A stretch of 35,295 nucleotides of DNA. It comes from Verrucomicrobiales bacterium. Lineage in GTDB: Bacteria > Verrucomicrobiota > Verrucomicrobiia > Verrucomicrobiales > DEV007. Below the pieces are notes generated by a model. The model ran no database searches. It was not told where the DNA came from and saw nothing but the letters and a program-made list of their open reading frames with translations. Shown here piece after piece: positions 1-8,251 of the stretch (positions are counted from its first letter, which is position 1; the number at the start of each line of letters is the position of its first letter). Position numbers and translations under genes: made by a program. Location of the stretch: the NCBI GenBank assembly GCA_030730365.1, contig JANQVJ010000039.1, forward strand, positions 1 through 35,295, read 5' to 3'.

Positions 1-58
1 TAGGAGCTAGGAGCTAGGAGCTAGGAGCTAGGAGCTAGGAGCTAGGAGCTAGGAGCTA
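1..58. repeat. Heptamer tandem repeat (TAGGAGC) at the window edge
   Basis: Eight perfect head-to-tail copies of TAGGAGC plus two bases run from the first base of the window into the stop codon of the ABC-F gene. Read on the minus strand the unit is TAGCTCC, so the TAG stop of the ABC-F gene is itself part of the last unit. Seven is not a multiple of three, so TAG recurs in all three frames and length changes could not extend the protein. The repeat probably continues outside the window. A short degenerate heptamer run ending in AGCT is also seen at 25201-25222. Confidence 0.95.
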
Positions 59-2044
59 TGCCTCGAGCCCCTCGATCTTTCCGCTGAGATCCTCCCACTT
101 CGAATAGCGTACTTCGAGGATGGTCTCGATCTCGGAGAAGCGCTTCATCGCGGCGGCGGACTGGTCGCCTTTGGAGAAAAAATCGGGATCGGCGAGGTTG
201 GCGTTGAGCTGCTCTTTCTCGGCTTCGAGCTTGGCGATTTCGGCTTCGAGGGTGGCGAACTCGGTCTTGAGCGGCTTCAGCCTAGCGGCTCTGTCCTCGC
301 GGGCCTTGGCTTCGAGGCGGCGCTGCTCTTTGCGGTTCGCGTTGGAATCGACCTCGACGGTGTTCGGGGAAGGTTTTCCGGGTTTCCCGGAAAGGGCAAC
401 CTTCGGCGGGGCCGCCTTCACCGCGGCGGCGTCCATGTCGGCGCGCTTTTTCTCGAGGTAGTCGGTGACGTTGCCGTAGTAGACCTTGGGAGGTTCGCCG
501 GGGATGAACTCGAGGACTTTCGTCACGATGGGATCGAGGAAAGAGCGGTTGTGCGAGACGATCGCGAAGGCTCCGGTGTAGTCGCCGAGGGCGCGCTGGA
601 GGACCTCCTGCGAATGCAGATCGAGGTGGTTCGTCGGCTCATCGAGAATGAGGAAATTCGCCGGCTGCAGCAGCATCTTCGCGAGGGCGAGGCGTCCGCG
701 CTCTCCGCCCGAAAGAACGCTCACCGATTTGAAGACATCGTCTCCGCGGAAAAGGAAGGCCCCGAGGATGCTGCGGAGATTCACCGTGGGCACGCGGGTG
801 CCGCTCGTCTCGAGGGTCTCGAGAACGGTCTTTTTCGGATCGAGTTCGTCGGCGTGCGTCTGGGAAAAGTAGGCGATGCCGACCTTGTGGCCTTCGGTGA
901 TGGTGCCCGAAGTGGGCGTCTCGATGCGGGCGATGAGTCGGGAGAAGGTCGATTTCCCCGCCCCGTTCACGCCGACGATGGCGATCTTGTCCCCACGCTC
1001 GATCGCGAAGTCGAAATTGTTGATGACTTCGTTGGTGCCGTAGTGGCGGCACACTTTTTCCACCTTCAGCACAGTCTGGCCGCTGCGCTCGGGCTGGGGA
1101 AAGCGGAAATCCATCGTCGCGGCATCCTGCTCGAGCTCGATGCGCTCGACCTTATCGAGCTGCTTGATGCGCGACTGCACCATCTTCGCCTTTGAGGCCT
1201 TGGCGCGGAAGCGGTTGATGAGCTTCTCGGCTTTTTCGATCTCACGGGCCTGATTTTTGAAAGCGCGCTCGGCCTGCTCGCGGCGGGCGACACGTTCGGT
1301 GAGGTAAAAGGTGTAGTTCCCCGAATACTGCTGCACGCCGCCATTCTCGAAGGCGAGGGTGCGGTTGGTGAGGTTGTCGAGCATGCTGCGGTCGTGCGAG
1401 ATCAGGACGATGGCTCCTTCATACTGGCGCAGCCACTGCTCGACCCACTGGACTGACTCGATGTCGAGGTGGTTGGTCGGCTCATCGAGGAGGAGGACCG
1501 AGGGCTCCTGCAGGAGTAGTTTGGCCATCGCGATCCGCATTTGCCAGCCGCCGCTGAACTCGCCCGTCTGACGGTCGAAGTCCTTTTTCGCAAAGCCGAG
1601 TCCTCCCAGCACCGTGGCGATGCGGGGTTTCATCTTGCTGATGTCGTGATGCTCGAGCCGCAATTGTAGATCGCCGTAGACCTCGAGGAGATCGCCGTAG
1701 GCATCGGTCGTGGGGTCGGCGTTTTCGAGATCCTCCTCGACTTCCTTCAGCTCGGTCTGCAACTGCATGACGTCGTCAAAGGCCTTTTCGACCTCCTCAA
1801 AGACCGTCGTGCCTTTGTGATGGACGCCTTCCTGGGGCAGGTAGCCGACCGTGGTCTGCTTTGCCTTGATGATGCCCCCGGTGTCGGCCCGCTCGATCCC
1901 GGCGATGATTTTCATCAGGGTCGACTTCCCCGCTCCGTTCGGTCCCGCGAGCGACCAGCGCTCTTTCGGACGAATCGTAAAGGAGAGGTCCCGGAACAAA
2001 CTCCGGGCCCCGTATTGGACGGATACTCGATCTACTGCCAGCAT
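56..2044 (-). CDS. ABC-F family ATPase (ribosome-associated, Uup/YheS-like)
   Basis: Soluble duplicated ABC ATPase without membrane segments; ABC-F proteins bind the ribosomal E site and rescue or tune translation. Counting from the ATG at 2044 (662 aa): Walker A GPNGAGKS at 34-41, signature SGGW at 164-167 and Walker B LLLDEPTNHLD from 184. The second domain has Walker A GVNGAGKST at 358-366, LSGGE at 444-448 and LILDEPTNHLD from 465. A charged helical linker at about 245-320 corresponds to the P-site tRNA interaction arm, and a Glu/Lys/Ala-rich coiled coil occupies about 570-660, as in Uup-type members. An in-frame TTG at 2074 would add ten residues, but the conserved domain begins right at MLAVDRVSV, so ATG is preferred. 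No Shine-Dalgarno is evident. It lies 99 bp downstream of the M20 gene on the same strand. Subfamily (Uup versus YheS/YdiF) is not certain. Confidence 0.95.
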   Translation of the reverse strand: MLAVDRVSVQYGARSLFRDLSFTIRPKERWSLAGPNGAGKSTLMKIIAGIERADTGGIIKAKQTTVGYLPQEGVHHKGTTVFEEVEKAFDDVMQLQTELKEVEEDLENADPTTDAYGDLLEVYGDLQLRLEHHDISKMKPRIATVLGGLGFAKKDFDRQTGEFSGGWQMRIAMAKLLLQEPSVLLLDEPTNHLDIESVQWVEQWLRQYEGAIVLISHDRSMLDNLTNRTLAFENGGVQQYSGNYTFYLTERVARREQAERAFKNQAREIEKAEKLINRFRAKASKAKMVQSRIKQLDKVERIELEQDAATMDFRFPQPERSGQTVLKVEKVCRHYGTNEVINNFDFAIERGDKIAIVGVNGAGKSTFSRLIARIETPTSGTITEGHKVGIAYFSQTHADELDPKKTVLETLETSGTRVPTVNLRSILGAFLFRGDDVFKSVSVLSGGERGRLALAKMLLQPANFLILDEPTNHLDLHSQEVLQRALGDYTGAFAIVSHNRSFLDPIVTKVLEFIPGEPPKVYYGNVTDYLEKKRADMDAAAVKAAPPKVALSGKPGKPSPNTVEVDSNANRKEQRRLEAKAREDRAARLKPLKTEFATLEAEIAKLEAEKEQLNANLADPDFFSKGDQSAAAMKRFSEIETILEVRYSKWEDLSGKIEGLEA

Positions 2045-2143
2045 GAAGGTCGCGACTATAACCCCGAATCGCAAAGGTGCCAGCGGGAAGGGTGGGGATC
2101 TTAGTTCTTGTGATAACGAGAAGCGGGGGATGCGGGAGAGTTC

Positions 2144-3358
2144 TCATCCGCCCTCACCCATCCCCAACAACGCCAGGGCATTCATCACCGCCTTCGGCAC
2201 GAAGGATGCGGGATCGACGTATTCGGGCAGTTTGCTGCCGTCGGCGGTCCGCTCAGAGCAGTGGGCATTGCCGCCGAAGGGACCGAGTCCGTCGAGGGTG
2301 GGGCCGAGAAGGGAGAGGTGGTTGGCGTCGCTGAGCCCGCCGCGGGGCACGGAGACGGTCGTGAGTCCGATCGCGGCGGCGGCTTTTTCCCAGTGGCGAT
2401 AGAGAGCGGCGGCGCCTTCTCCTCCGGGCCAGGGAGTGGTGAATCCGGTGCGGGTCGCGGTGAGGACGGCTCCGGTCGCGGTCGTGCCGGAGAGGCCGGC
2501 AAAATAGTCGTCGGCGCGGCGGAGGGCCTCGGGCGAGGTCGCGCGACATTCCCATTCTGCAAAGGCCTCGTGCGGGACCCGATTGACGACGGTGCCGCCG
2601 TAGAGGTGTCCGATGTTGACGGTGCGGTCCTCGCTTACGCTGGTCTGTGCGGCAATGTCAGGGAGGACAGCGACGAGGGCGTCGATCGCGTTGATCCCCT
2701 CATGATGCTGGCTCCCAGCATGGGCGGCGCGACCGGCGGCGGAGAGTTTCCAAGTGCTGCGGCCTTTGCGCGAAGTCACGATGTGCCAGCCCTGCTCGTC
2801 GACGGGCCCGCCTTCGAAGACGAGCACGGCGCGGGCGGCTCCGTTGCAGAGACTGGTGGCGGCGCGGGCAAAGTCGTCCCCGGTGACTTCCTCGGCGGCG
2901 TTCGAAGCGACGAGCCACGAGGTCTTTTCAAAAAAGTCGGGGGCTGTATCGCGGAGGATCTCGAGGATCATCAGGATCAAAACGGTGCCGCCCTTGTTGT
3001 CTATCGTTCCGGGACCGTAGATGCGACCTTCGTCGGGACGCTCGTCCCAGCGGAAGTCGTTTTGAATTTCCTCTTCTGGAGGAAAGACGGTGTCGGAGTG
3101 CGTCACGAGGACGATGGGCGATGTCGAGCCTGGGCCCGGGCGACTTAAAAAAAGATGGTGTCCGGCTCCGGCGGTTTCGCAGGGGATCATTTGCGCCTCG
3201 AATCCGAGCGGGGCGAAGGCTGCGGCGGTGATTCGGGCCACTTCATCGACGCCGGCGGCGTTGGTTGTGAAGCTGTTGACCGCGACGAGGCGTTGCAGCA
3301 GCTCGATGGCGTCGGGGAGTCGGTCCGCGGCGGTGCGGAGGAGGAGTTCAGGATTCAT
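2144..3358 (-). CDS. M20 family zinc metallopeptidase (glutamate carboxypeptidase-like)
   Basis: 404 aa, typical length for M20 carboxypeptidases of the CPG2/ArgE/DapE group. The expected di-zinc ligands can be read: H87 in THSDTV, bridging D120 in GPGTIDNKGG, the catalytic/ligand pair E156-E157 in NAAEE, E182 in VFEGG, and H366 in NAHCSERT. The central part (about 190-300) is the dimerisation lid. No signal peptide, so cytoplasmic. The start codon overlaps the stop of the upstream epimerase gene by 4 bp (ATGA), implying translational coupling. M20 peptidase plus dipeptide epimerase suggests stepwise breakdown of murein-derived or dietary dipeptides to free amino acids; this is inference from context. 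The exact substrate (Glu-containing dipeptides, folate-like compounds or N-acyl amino acids) cannot be told from sequence alone. Confidence 0.9.
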   Translation of the reverse strand: MNPELLLRTAADRLPDAIELLQRLVAVNSFTTNAAGVDEVARITAAAFAPLGFEAQMIPCETAGAGHHLFLSRPGPGSTSPIVLVTHSDTVFPPEEEIQNDFRWDERPDEGRIYGPGTIDNKGGTVLILMILEILRDTAPDFFEKTSWLVASNAAEEVTGDDFARAATSLCNGAARAVLVFEGGPVDEQGWHIVTSRKGRSTWKLSAAGRAAHAGSQHHEGINAIDALVAVLPDIAAQTSVSEDRTVNIGHLYGGTVVNRVPHEAFAEWECRATSPEALRRADDYFAGLSGTTATGAVLTATRTGFTTPWPGGEGAAALYRHWEKAAAAIGLTTVSVPRGGLSDANHLSLLGPTLDGLGPFGGNAHCSERTADGSKLPEYVDPASFVPKAVMNALALLGMGEGG

Positions 3359-4338
3359 CGCGGAATGGCTCCGATGCCGGGTCGATCGGGCAGGAGGAGG
3401 TGGCCTTCGCTATCATACTCGATGCCGCGGTAGTCGTCATTCGCCACGTAAAAATGTCCATCGAGATCGATCCAGTCGGCCCAGGGCGCGAGGTGAGCGG
3501 CGGCGGTGGTGCCGAGGCTGGACTCGATCATGCAGCCGAGCAGCACTTGCAGCCCGTGTTCGCGGGCGAGGTCTATCATGGTGAGGGCTCCGCCGAAACT
3601 CCCGCACTTCAGCAGCTTCACATTGACCCCGTCGACCCACGGGGCGAGGGCGGGGACGTCCGCCGCGTTCTGGGCGCTCTCGTCGGCGAAAAGGGACGGA
3701 GCATTGGCCGGCAGGTCGGATCGCAGTGCCTCCCACGCCTCGGGTCCGTGGCGGTGATGAAAGGGCTGCTCGATGAGGGCGGGTCGGTAGTCCATGAGCT
3801 TTTGGATCATCATGGGCGACTCGCTCGGTTCCCAGCCGCCGTTCACATCGAGGAGGAGGTGGGCCTGCGGGGCGGCGCGTCGGGCCACCGCGACGATGGC
3901 GAGATCGAGCCCGAGATCACCGGAGCCGAGCTTCAGTTTCAAAACGTGGAACTGCCGCGCGATCTCGCACACGCGGTCATGGAAGAGCCCGAGGTCCTCC
4001 GGGATACTGAACGAGCGGCAGCCCTGCGGCATCGGGTGGACAGGTTCTCCGAGCTTCTCCCGCGCGACGGCGGAAAGGGAGCGTCCACTCGCGCGACACT
4101 CGCGTTCTTGCCGCATCAGGTCGAGAGCGAGGGCGGCAGTGCGCGGGAGCGGAACGGGTAGCGCGGCGCTATGGAGAAGGGCGAGGGTCTCTTCGGGCAC
4201 TTCGCCGTAGTAGGGGACAAAGGGCGCCTCGGTCGTGAGACCGTCGTCCTCGAGTCGCAGGACCTGACGAGTCGCCGAGGTGCCGTGGGCGATGCGAAAG
4301 GGTTCGGCCAGATTCAGGGTGCGGAGTGAAAAGAGCAT
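3355..4338 (-). CDS. Dipeptide epimerase (enolase superfamily, L-Ala-D/L-Glu epimerase-like)
   Basis: 327 aa, muconate-lactonising subgroup of the enolase superfamily. The second-strand KxK motif is LKLKLG with K134 and K136; Mg2+ ligands are D164 (LLLDVNGGW), E190 (IEQPF) and D219 (FADES); the opposite catalytic lysine is K241 in VNVKLLKCGSFGG; the substrate-binding barrel-end motif GCMIESSLG contains E272. This combination (DVNGGW, EQP, DES, NxKxxKxGG, CMxES) is that of dipeptide epimerases such as YcjG/YkfB, which invert the C-terminal residue of Ala-Glu during murein peptide recycling. The length is slightly short at the N-terminal capping domain. It is first gene of a minus-strand operon with the M20 peptidase, which may hydrolyse the epimerised dipeptide. 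Other dipeptide specificities are known in the family and cannot be excluded. Confidence 0.9.
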   Translation of the reverse strand: MLFSLRTLNLAEPFRIAHGTSATRQVLRLEDDGLTTEAPFVPYYGEVPEETLALLHSAALPVPLPRTAALALDLMRQERECRASGRSLSAVAREKLGEPVHPMPQGCRSFSIPEDLGLFHDRVCEIARQFHVLKLKLGSGDLGLDLAIVAVARRAAPQAHLLLDVNGGWEPSESPMMIQKLMDYRPALIEQPFHHRHGPEAWEALRSDLPANAPSLFADESAQNAADVPALAPWVDGVNVKLLKCGSFGGALTMIDLAREHGLQVLLGCMIESSLGTTAAAHLAPWADWIDLDGHFYVANDDYRGIEYDSEGHLLLPDRPGIGAIPR

Positions 4339-4411
4339 TGGTGAAAAAGGGAAGTGTCGCGGCGCCGCGAACGACTTTCAATGATCACGAATTCTTTTTT
4401 ACGCGTCACGA

Positions 4412-4461
4412 CGGCAAAAAGGGTGGAAAGTTTCCCCGGCTACCAGTGAAACCCTTTGCCG
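4412..4461. promoter_or_regulatory. Nested inverted repeat between the divergent epimerase and helicase genes
   Basis: Outer arms CGGCAAAAAGGGT (4412-4424) and ACCCTTTGCCG (4451-4461) are complementary apart from two extra A residues on the left. Inside lies the perfect palindrome GGAAAGTTTCC (4425-4435). The structure sits in the 178-bp divergent intergenic region, ending 55 bp before the helicase start. It could be a shared operator or a leader hairpin; no convincing -35/-10 pair was assigned. Confidence 0.4.
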
Positions 4462-4516
4462 GACCTCCCGGCTGACAGCAACTCAACAGGGTCAGATCGA
4501 TGACTCAACCTTCTTC

Positions 4517-7051
4517 ATGCCATTACTCGCCCCCGACCGGCTCGCTGATCCTTCTTCCAACGACGAGGTCCTCGATGCCTTTCTCAACTATCTGATCGAG
4601 TCGGGGATCGAACCCTACGATCATCAGGAGTCGGCCATTCTCGAACTCTACGCGGGGAACAATGTCATCCTCAACACCCCGACCGGATCGGGAAAATCGC
4701 TTGTCGCGATGGCGGTGCAATACCGGGCGGTTTGTCAGGGGCGGCGCTGCTACTACACGGTGCCGGTGAAGGCGCTCGCGAATGAGAAATTTCTCTCGCT
4801 CTGCCAGACCTTCGGCCCCGAGCAGGTCGGCATGATCACCGGCGACGCGACGGTGAATCCGCAGGCGCCCGTGATCTGCTGCACCGCCGAGATCCTTTCC
4901 AATCTCGCCCTGCGCGAGGGGGCGAAGGCGCGGGTCGACGATGTCATCATGGACGAGTTCCATTATTACTCGGACCACGAGCGCGGTGTCGCCTGGCAGG
5001 TGCCGCTCCTGACGATGCCACAGGCGAAGTTTCTCCTCATGTCCGCGACGCTCGGGGACACCGGCTTTTTCGAAAAAACGATCACGACCCTGACAGGAGC
5101 ACCAACCGTAATCGTGAAGTCCGACAAACGTCCCGTGCCGCTGGAGTTCGAATACAGCACCACGGCGCTCGAGGAAAAGATCGAGGAACTCGTCGCGGCG
5201 GGGAGGGCTCCGGTCTATCTTGTGCATTTCACTCAGCTTTCCTGCGCACAGACGGCGCAGAATCTGATGAGCCGCAACTACTGCACGAAGGAGGAAAAAG
5301 ACGCCATCGCCGCCGAGCTCGTCGATGCCGACTTCCGCAGTCCCTACGGCAAGGAGATGAAAAAGCTCATCCGTCACGGGCTCGGGATTCACCACGCAGG
5401 GCTTCTTCCGAAGTACCGTGTCCTCGTCGAGAAGCTCGCGCAAAAGGGCATGCTCAAGGTCATCTGTGGGACCGACACGCTTGGGGTCGGAGTGAATGTG
5501 CCGATCAAGACGGTGCTCTTCACGCAGCTTTTTAAATACAGCGGACAAAAGACAAAGACCCTCGCGGTGCGCGACTTTCACCAGATCGCGGGACGAGCGG
5601 GCCGGCGCGGTTATGACACACAGGGCTACGTCATGGCCCAGGCGCCCGAGCATGTCATCGCGAACATCAAAGGCGAGCAAAAGGCGGAGGAGAAAGGGAA
5701 AAAGAATCGTTTCGTGAAACAGAAGCCGCCCGAAAAAGGTTTCGTGATGTGGGACGAGACGACCTTTCGCACCCTCATCGAATCGCCACCGGAAAAGCTG
5801 AGCTCGAGCTTCACGGTGAATCACGGCGTGCTGCTTAATCTCCTGAGCCGGCGCGATGAGGACGGCTGTGCGGCCCTGCGAAAGCTCATCGATGACTGCC
5901 ACGAAACGGTCGCGGCAAAGCGCAAGCTGCGGAAGCGGGCCTTTTCCCTTTTTCGCGGTCTCGTCGAGGGCAGGGTCCTTTCCGTCATTCCCTGGAACGA
6001 GAGACGCAGCCCCGCCAAGGTCGAGCTGAACATCGAACTGCAGGATGACTTTTCGCTAAACCAGGCTCTCGGTCTCTATCTCCTCGAAGCGATTCCGAAA
6101 CTGGATCGCGAGGATCCGGAGTATGCACTGCAGGTCCTCTCACTCGTCGAGTCCATTCTTGAAGATCCCGTGGCGGTGATCCGGCGCCAGGTCGACAAGG
6201 CGAAAGCGGCCCTCATGGCGGAGATGAAATCGGATGGCGTCGAATACGAGGAGCGGATCGAGAGACTCGATGAGGTCGAACACCCCAAGCCGGGGAAGGA
6301 GTTCATCTACGCGACTTACAACGAATTTGTCCTCCGTAATCCCTGGGCGAAAGAGGCGTCCGTGAGGCCGAAGTCGGTCGCTCGCGAGATGTTCGAGAAC
6401 TGGCAGTCGTTTGAGGATTACATCAAATCCTACGGTCTCGAGCGCAGCGAGGCGGTCCTGCTGCGACATCTCTCCGAGGTCTACAAGGTCCTCGCGCAGA
6501 CCGTGCCTCCGGCCCTGAAAAGTCCCGAGGTGGAAGAGGCCTCGACCTTCTTCGAGACGATGCTGCGGGGGGTCGACTCCAGTCTTCTCGACGAGTGGGA
6601 ACGGATGCGGCGCGGCGAGGTCGGGCCGATCGAGAGAGAGATTATCGAGCAGAAGCCTCAGGCAGTGACGAGAGATAAAGCGGCTTTCACCCGGCTCGTG
6701 CGGACCGTGATCTTTGATTTTCTCAAACTGCTCGCGCGCGGAGAAATTGAAGCGGCACTGGAAGGGATCCCGGGAGGTGAGGGGATTTCGGTGGGTGTGT
6801 TAGGGAGTCTGATGGCCGACTTTTCCGTGGATCATGGTCGACTGCGATTTGATCCCGAGGCGAGAAATGCCAAGCACTGCCGCATCGAAGCCGAGCCGGG
6901 GGCAAAAGTCTGGAAGATTGAGCAGATCTTCGTCGATGAGGCCGAACTCAATGATTGGAGCGCCCGCTTCGAAGTTGCTCTCAGTGCCAGTGCGGAAGAA
7001 GCGCGGGCCGTGATCAGCCTGACCGGGGTCGGACCAATCGTGGAGGAGTGA
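4517..7051 (+). CDS. Ski2-like DExH-box RNA helicase with DUF3516-type C-terminus
   Basis: 844 aa superfamily 2 helicase. Q-like motif YDHQESA at 34-40, Walker A TPTGSGKS at 54-61, motif Ia region TVPVKALANEKF, motif II DEFH at 146-149, motif III SAT at 176-178, motif V region GTDTLGVGVNVP and motif VI HQIAGRAGRRG at 355-365. The GRAGRRG form and overall layout are those of Ski2/Mtr4/HelY-like enzymes that unwind structured RNA for 3'-5' decay. The long helical C-terminal half (about 400-844) matches the type of region called DUF3516 in bacterial homologues; that assignment is from memory of the family. No signal peptide or membrane segment. The ATG at 4517 is used; an ATG at 4500 is in another frame and closes early. 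It stands alone in its promoter region but is followed on the same strand by the TM2, DUF3127 and RRM genes. Confidence 0.92.
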   Translation: MPLLAPDRLADPSSNDEVLDAFLNYLIESGIEPYDHQESAILELYAGNNVILNTPTGSGKSLVAMAVQYRAVCQGRRCYYTVPVKALANEKFLSLCQTFGPEQVGMITGDATVNPQAPVICCTAEILSNLALREGAKARVDDVIMDEFHYYSDHERGVAWQVPLLTMPQAKFLLMSATLGDTGFFEKTITTLTGAPTVIVKSDKRPVPLEFEYSTTALEEKIEELVAAGRAPVYLVHFTQLSCAQTAQNLMSRNYCTKEEKDAIAAELVDADFRSPYGKEMKKLIRHGLGIHHAGLLPKYRVLVEKLAQKGMLKVICGTDTLGVGVNVPIKTVLFTQLFKYSGQKTKTLAVRDFHQIAGRAGRRGYDTQGYVMAQAPEHVIANIKGEQKAEEKGKKNRFVKQKPPEKGFVMWDETTFRTLIESPPEKLSSSFTVNHGVLLNLLSRRDEDGCAALRKLIDDCHETVAAKRKLRKRAFSLFRGLVEGRVLSVIPWNERRSPAKVELNIELQDDFSLNQALGLYLLEAIPKLDREDPEYALQVLSLVESILEDPVAVIRRQVDKAKAALMAEMKSDGVEYEERIERLDEVEHPKPGKEFIYATYNEFVLRNPWAKEASVRPKSVAREMFENWQSFEDYIKSYGLERSEAVLLRHLSEVYKVLAQTVPPALKSPEVEEASTFFETMLRGVDSSLLDEWERMRRGEVGPIEREIIEQKPQAVTRDKAAFTRLVRTVIFDFLKLLARGEIEAALEGIPGGEGISVGVLGSLMADFSVDHGRLRFDPEARNAKHCRIEAEPGAKVWKIEQIFVDEAELNDWSARFEVALSASAEEARAVISLTGVGPIVEE

Positions 7052-7100
7052 AACTCCGGGATCAGCCCTGCCGCCGTGATTTCCAAACGCGGTCCATTTT

Positions 7101-7106
7101 TATAAT
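7101..7106 (+). promoter_or_regulatory. Possible -10 hexamer for the TM2-domain gene
   Basis: An exact TATAAT lies 34 bp before the ATG at 7141, in an AT-rich patch of an otherwise GC-rich spacer. No good TTGACA-like hexamer is found 16-18 bp upstream, so this is only a candidate sigma-70 element. It would let the TM2 gene be transcribed apart from the helicase gene. Confidence 0.3.
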
Positions 7107-7140
7107 TGGTGAAAGCCGGTCCTTCGGTGAAGATTTCCCC

Positions 7141-7569
7141 ATGGAATCGACTCACAGTAAAACGATCGGATACATTCTCTGGATTTTCGGCTTCACCGGC
7201 GCGCACCGCTTTTACTTCGGCAAACCCGTCAGCGGACTGATCTGGTTTTTGACTTTCGGCCTTCTCGGTGTCGGCTGGCTCATCGACCTTTTCCTCATTC
7301 CCGGCATGGAGCGCCGGGCGGAGCTCCGCTACAAGGCGGGCGAGGTCGACTACTCGGCCGCGTGGATCCTCCTGACCTTCCTTGGCATCTTCGGCGCCCA
7401 TCGATTTTACATGGGCAAGTGGTTCACCGGCATCCTCTATCTGTTAACTGGCGGTATCTTCCTGATCGGCTGGGCCTACGACTTCTGCACCCTGAACTCG
7501 CAGATCACCGAGATCAATGCGGAGCGAGGGAGCCGCGTCGGGCGAATGAATCGCCTTGTCGAAGGCTGA
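7141..7569 (+). CDS. Double TM2-domain membrane protein
   Basis: 142 aa with two TM2 domains in tandem. Each starts with the family signature: GAHRFYFG at 20-27 and GAHRFYMG at 85-92, followed by two hydrophobic spans and a GWxxD-type turn (GWLIDLF, GWAYDFC). This gives about four or five transmembrane helices. The reading frame is open upstream into the helicase gene, but the ATG at 7141 is preceded by a purine-rich GGTGAAGAT and places the first helix at residues 8-20, so it is chosen. TM2 proteins have no settled biochemical role in bacteria. The two halves are clearly related, so the gene arose by internal duplication of a single TM2 unit. It ends 95 bp before the DUF3127 gene. Confidence 0.88.
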   Translation: MESTHSKTIGYILWIFGFTGAHRFYFGKPVSGLIWFLTFGLLGVGWLIDLFLIPGMERRAELRYKAGEVDYSAAWILLTFLGIFGAHRFYMGKWFTGILYLLTGGIFLIGWAYDFCTLNSQITEINAERGSRVGRMNRLVEG

Positions 7570-7664
7570 GGCTTGAGCCATTTCAGGCCAAAGGGGGTAA
7601 AGACGCGTTTTTCGCTTTTCCTCCGACTCTTTTCGGGTGATATCTACCGTCCGGAGTAAACAAC

Positions 7665-8066
7665 ATGGGACAGAATTTCGAGCTGGAAGGAACCGTCAAG
7701 GTGATCAACGAAGTGCAGAGCTTCGCGAGTGGATTCACGAAAAGGGAATTCGTCGTCGAGGTCGAGGACGGGAAATTTCCCCAGTCGATTAAGTTCGAAT
7801 GCGTTAAAGAGAAGACGGCGATGATCGATGAATATCAGATCGGTGAGCCGGTGAAGGTCTTTTTCGATATCCGCGGTAACGAATACAACGGGAAATATTA
7901 CGTCAACCTCAACGCCTGGAAGCTCGAGAAGCCCGGTGCGGGAGGGGGCGGCAATCGCGGCAGCTCACGGCAGTCCGCTCCCCTTGGCTACGCCGATGAC
8001 GGCCCGCCCCTCAGTGAGGCTCCCGGTGGCTACGGAAAGGAATCCGATGACGATATCCCGTTCTGA
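7665..8066 (+). CDS. DUF3127 OB-fold-like protein with SSB-type C-terminal tip
   Basis: 133 aa. Residues 1-92 have the alternating beta-strand pattern of DUF3127 (EGTVKVINEVQSF, KREFVVEVEDG, QSIKFECV, GEPVKVFFDIRG, YYVNLNAWKLE), a small OB-like domain. Residues 93-125 are a Gly/Ser/Pro-rich disordered linker, and the protein ends in SDDDIPF. That ending is the same acidic-hydrophobic tip that bacterial single-stranded DNA-binding protein (SSB) uses to recruit repair and replication proteins. The overall plan, OB domain then low-complexity linker then DDDIPF, is therefore SSB-like although the fold domain is not canonical SSB. A GGAG sequence sits about 11 bases before the ATG. Neighbours are a TM2 protein and an RRM RNA-binding protein. 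The function is not known; nucleic-acid binding is inference. Confidence 0.88.
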   Translation: MGQNFELEGTVKVINEVQSFASGFTKREFVVEVEDGKFPQSIKFECVKEKTAMIDEYQIGEPVKVFFDIRGNEYNGKYYVNLNAWKLEKPGAGGGGNRGSSRQSAPLGYADDGPPLSEAPGGYGKESDDDIPF

Positions 8067-8106
8067 GCCAGTGGCTTCCCGTCCGAGTTCGGTTTGAGGA
8101 TATAGC

Positions 8107-8251
8107 TTGCTCATCAGTGTCGGTGCACTAGGATACGCATCGTCCGGGGGAATCTGATTTGACCCCTGCGGGGAAGATGTCTCTTCCGACCGCCATGATC
8201 AGCTCCGCCTCTCGCGGAGTCCCGGACTGACTCGAAACCTTGTTCAGACCC
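8107..8251 (+). promoter_or_regulatory. Structured leader and possible promoter of the RRM gene
   Basis: The 185-bp gap before the RRM gene is long for this gene-dense block. A weak promoter candidate is TTGCTC at 8107-8112 and TAGGAT at 8129-8134 with a 16-bp spacer. The downstream leader holds hairpins CCCC-TGC-GGGG near 8163-8173 and CTCCGC-CTCTC-GCGGAG at 8203-8219, the latter ending 32 bases before the ATG. No Shine-Dalgarno is seen. Folding could affect translation of an RNA-binding protein that may regulate itself. Confidence 0.35.

Noticed and set aside
4523..5902. 459-codon open frame antisense to the helicase gene
   Set aside because: It is a frame shadow in GC-rich DNA: the sense strand encodes all helicase motifs and the antisense translation has no domain character.
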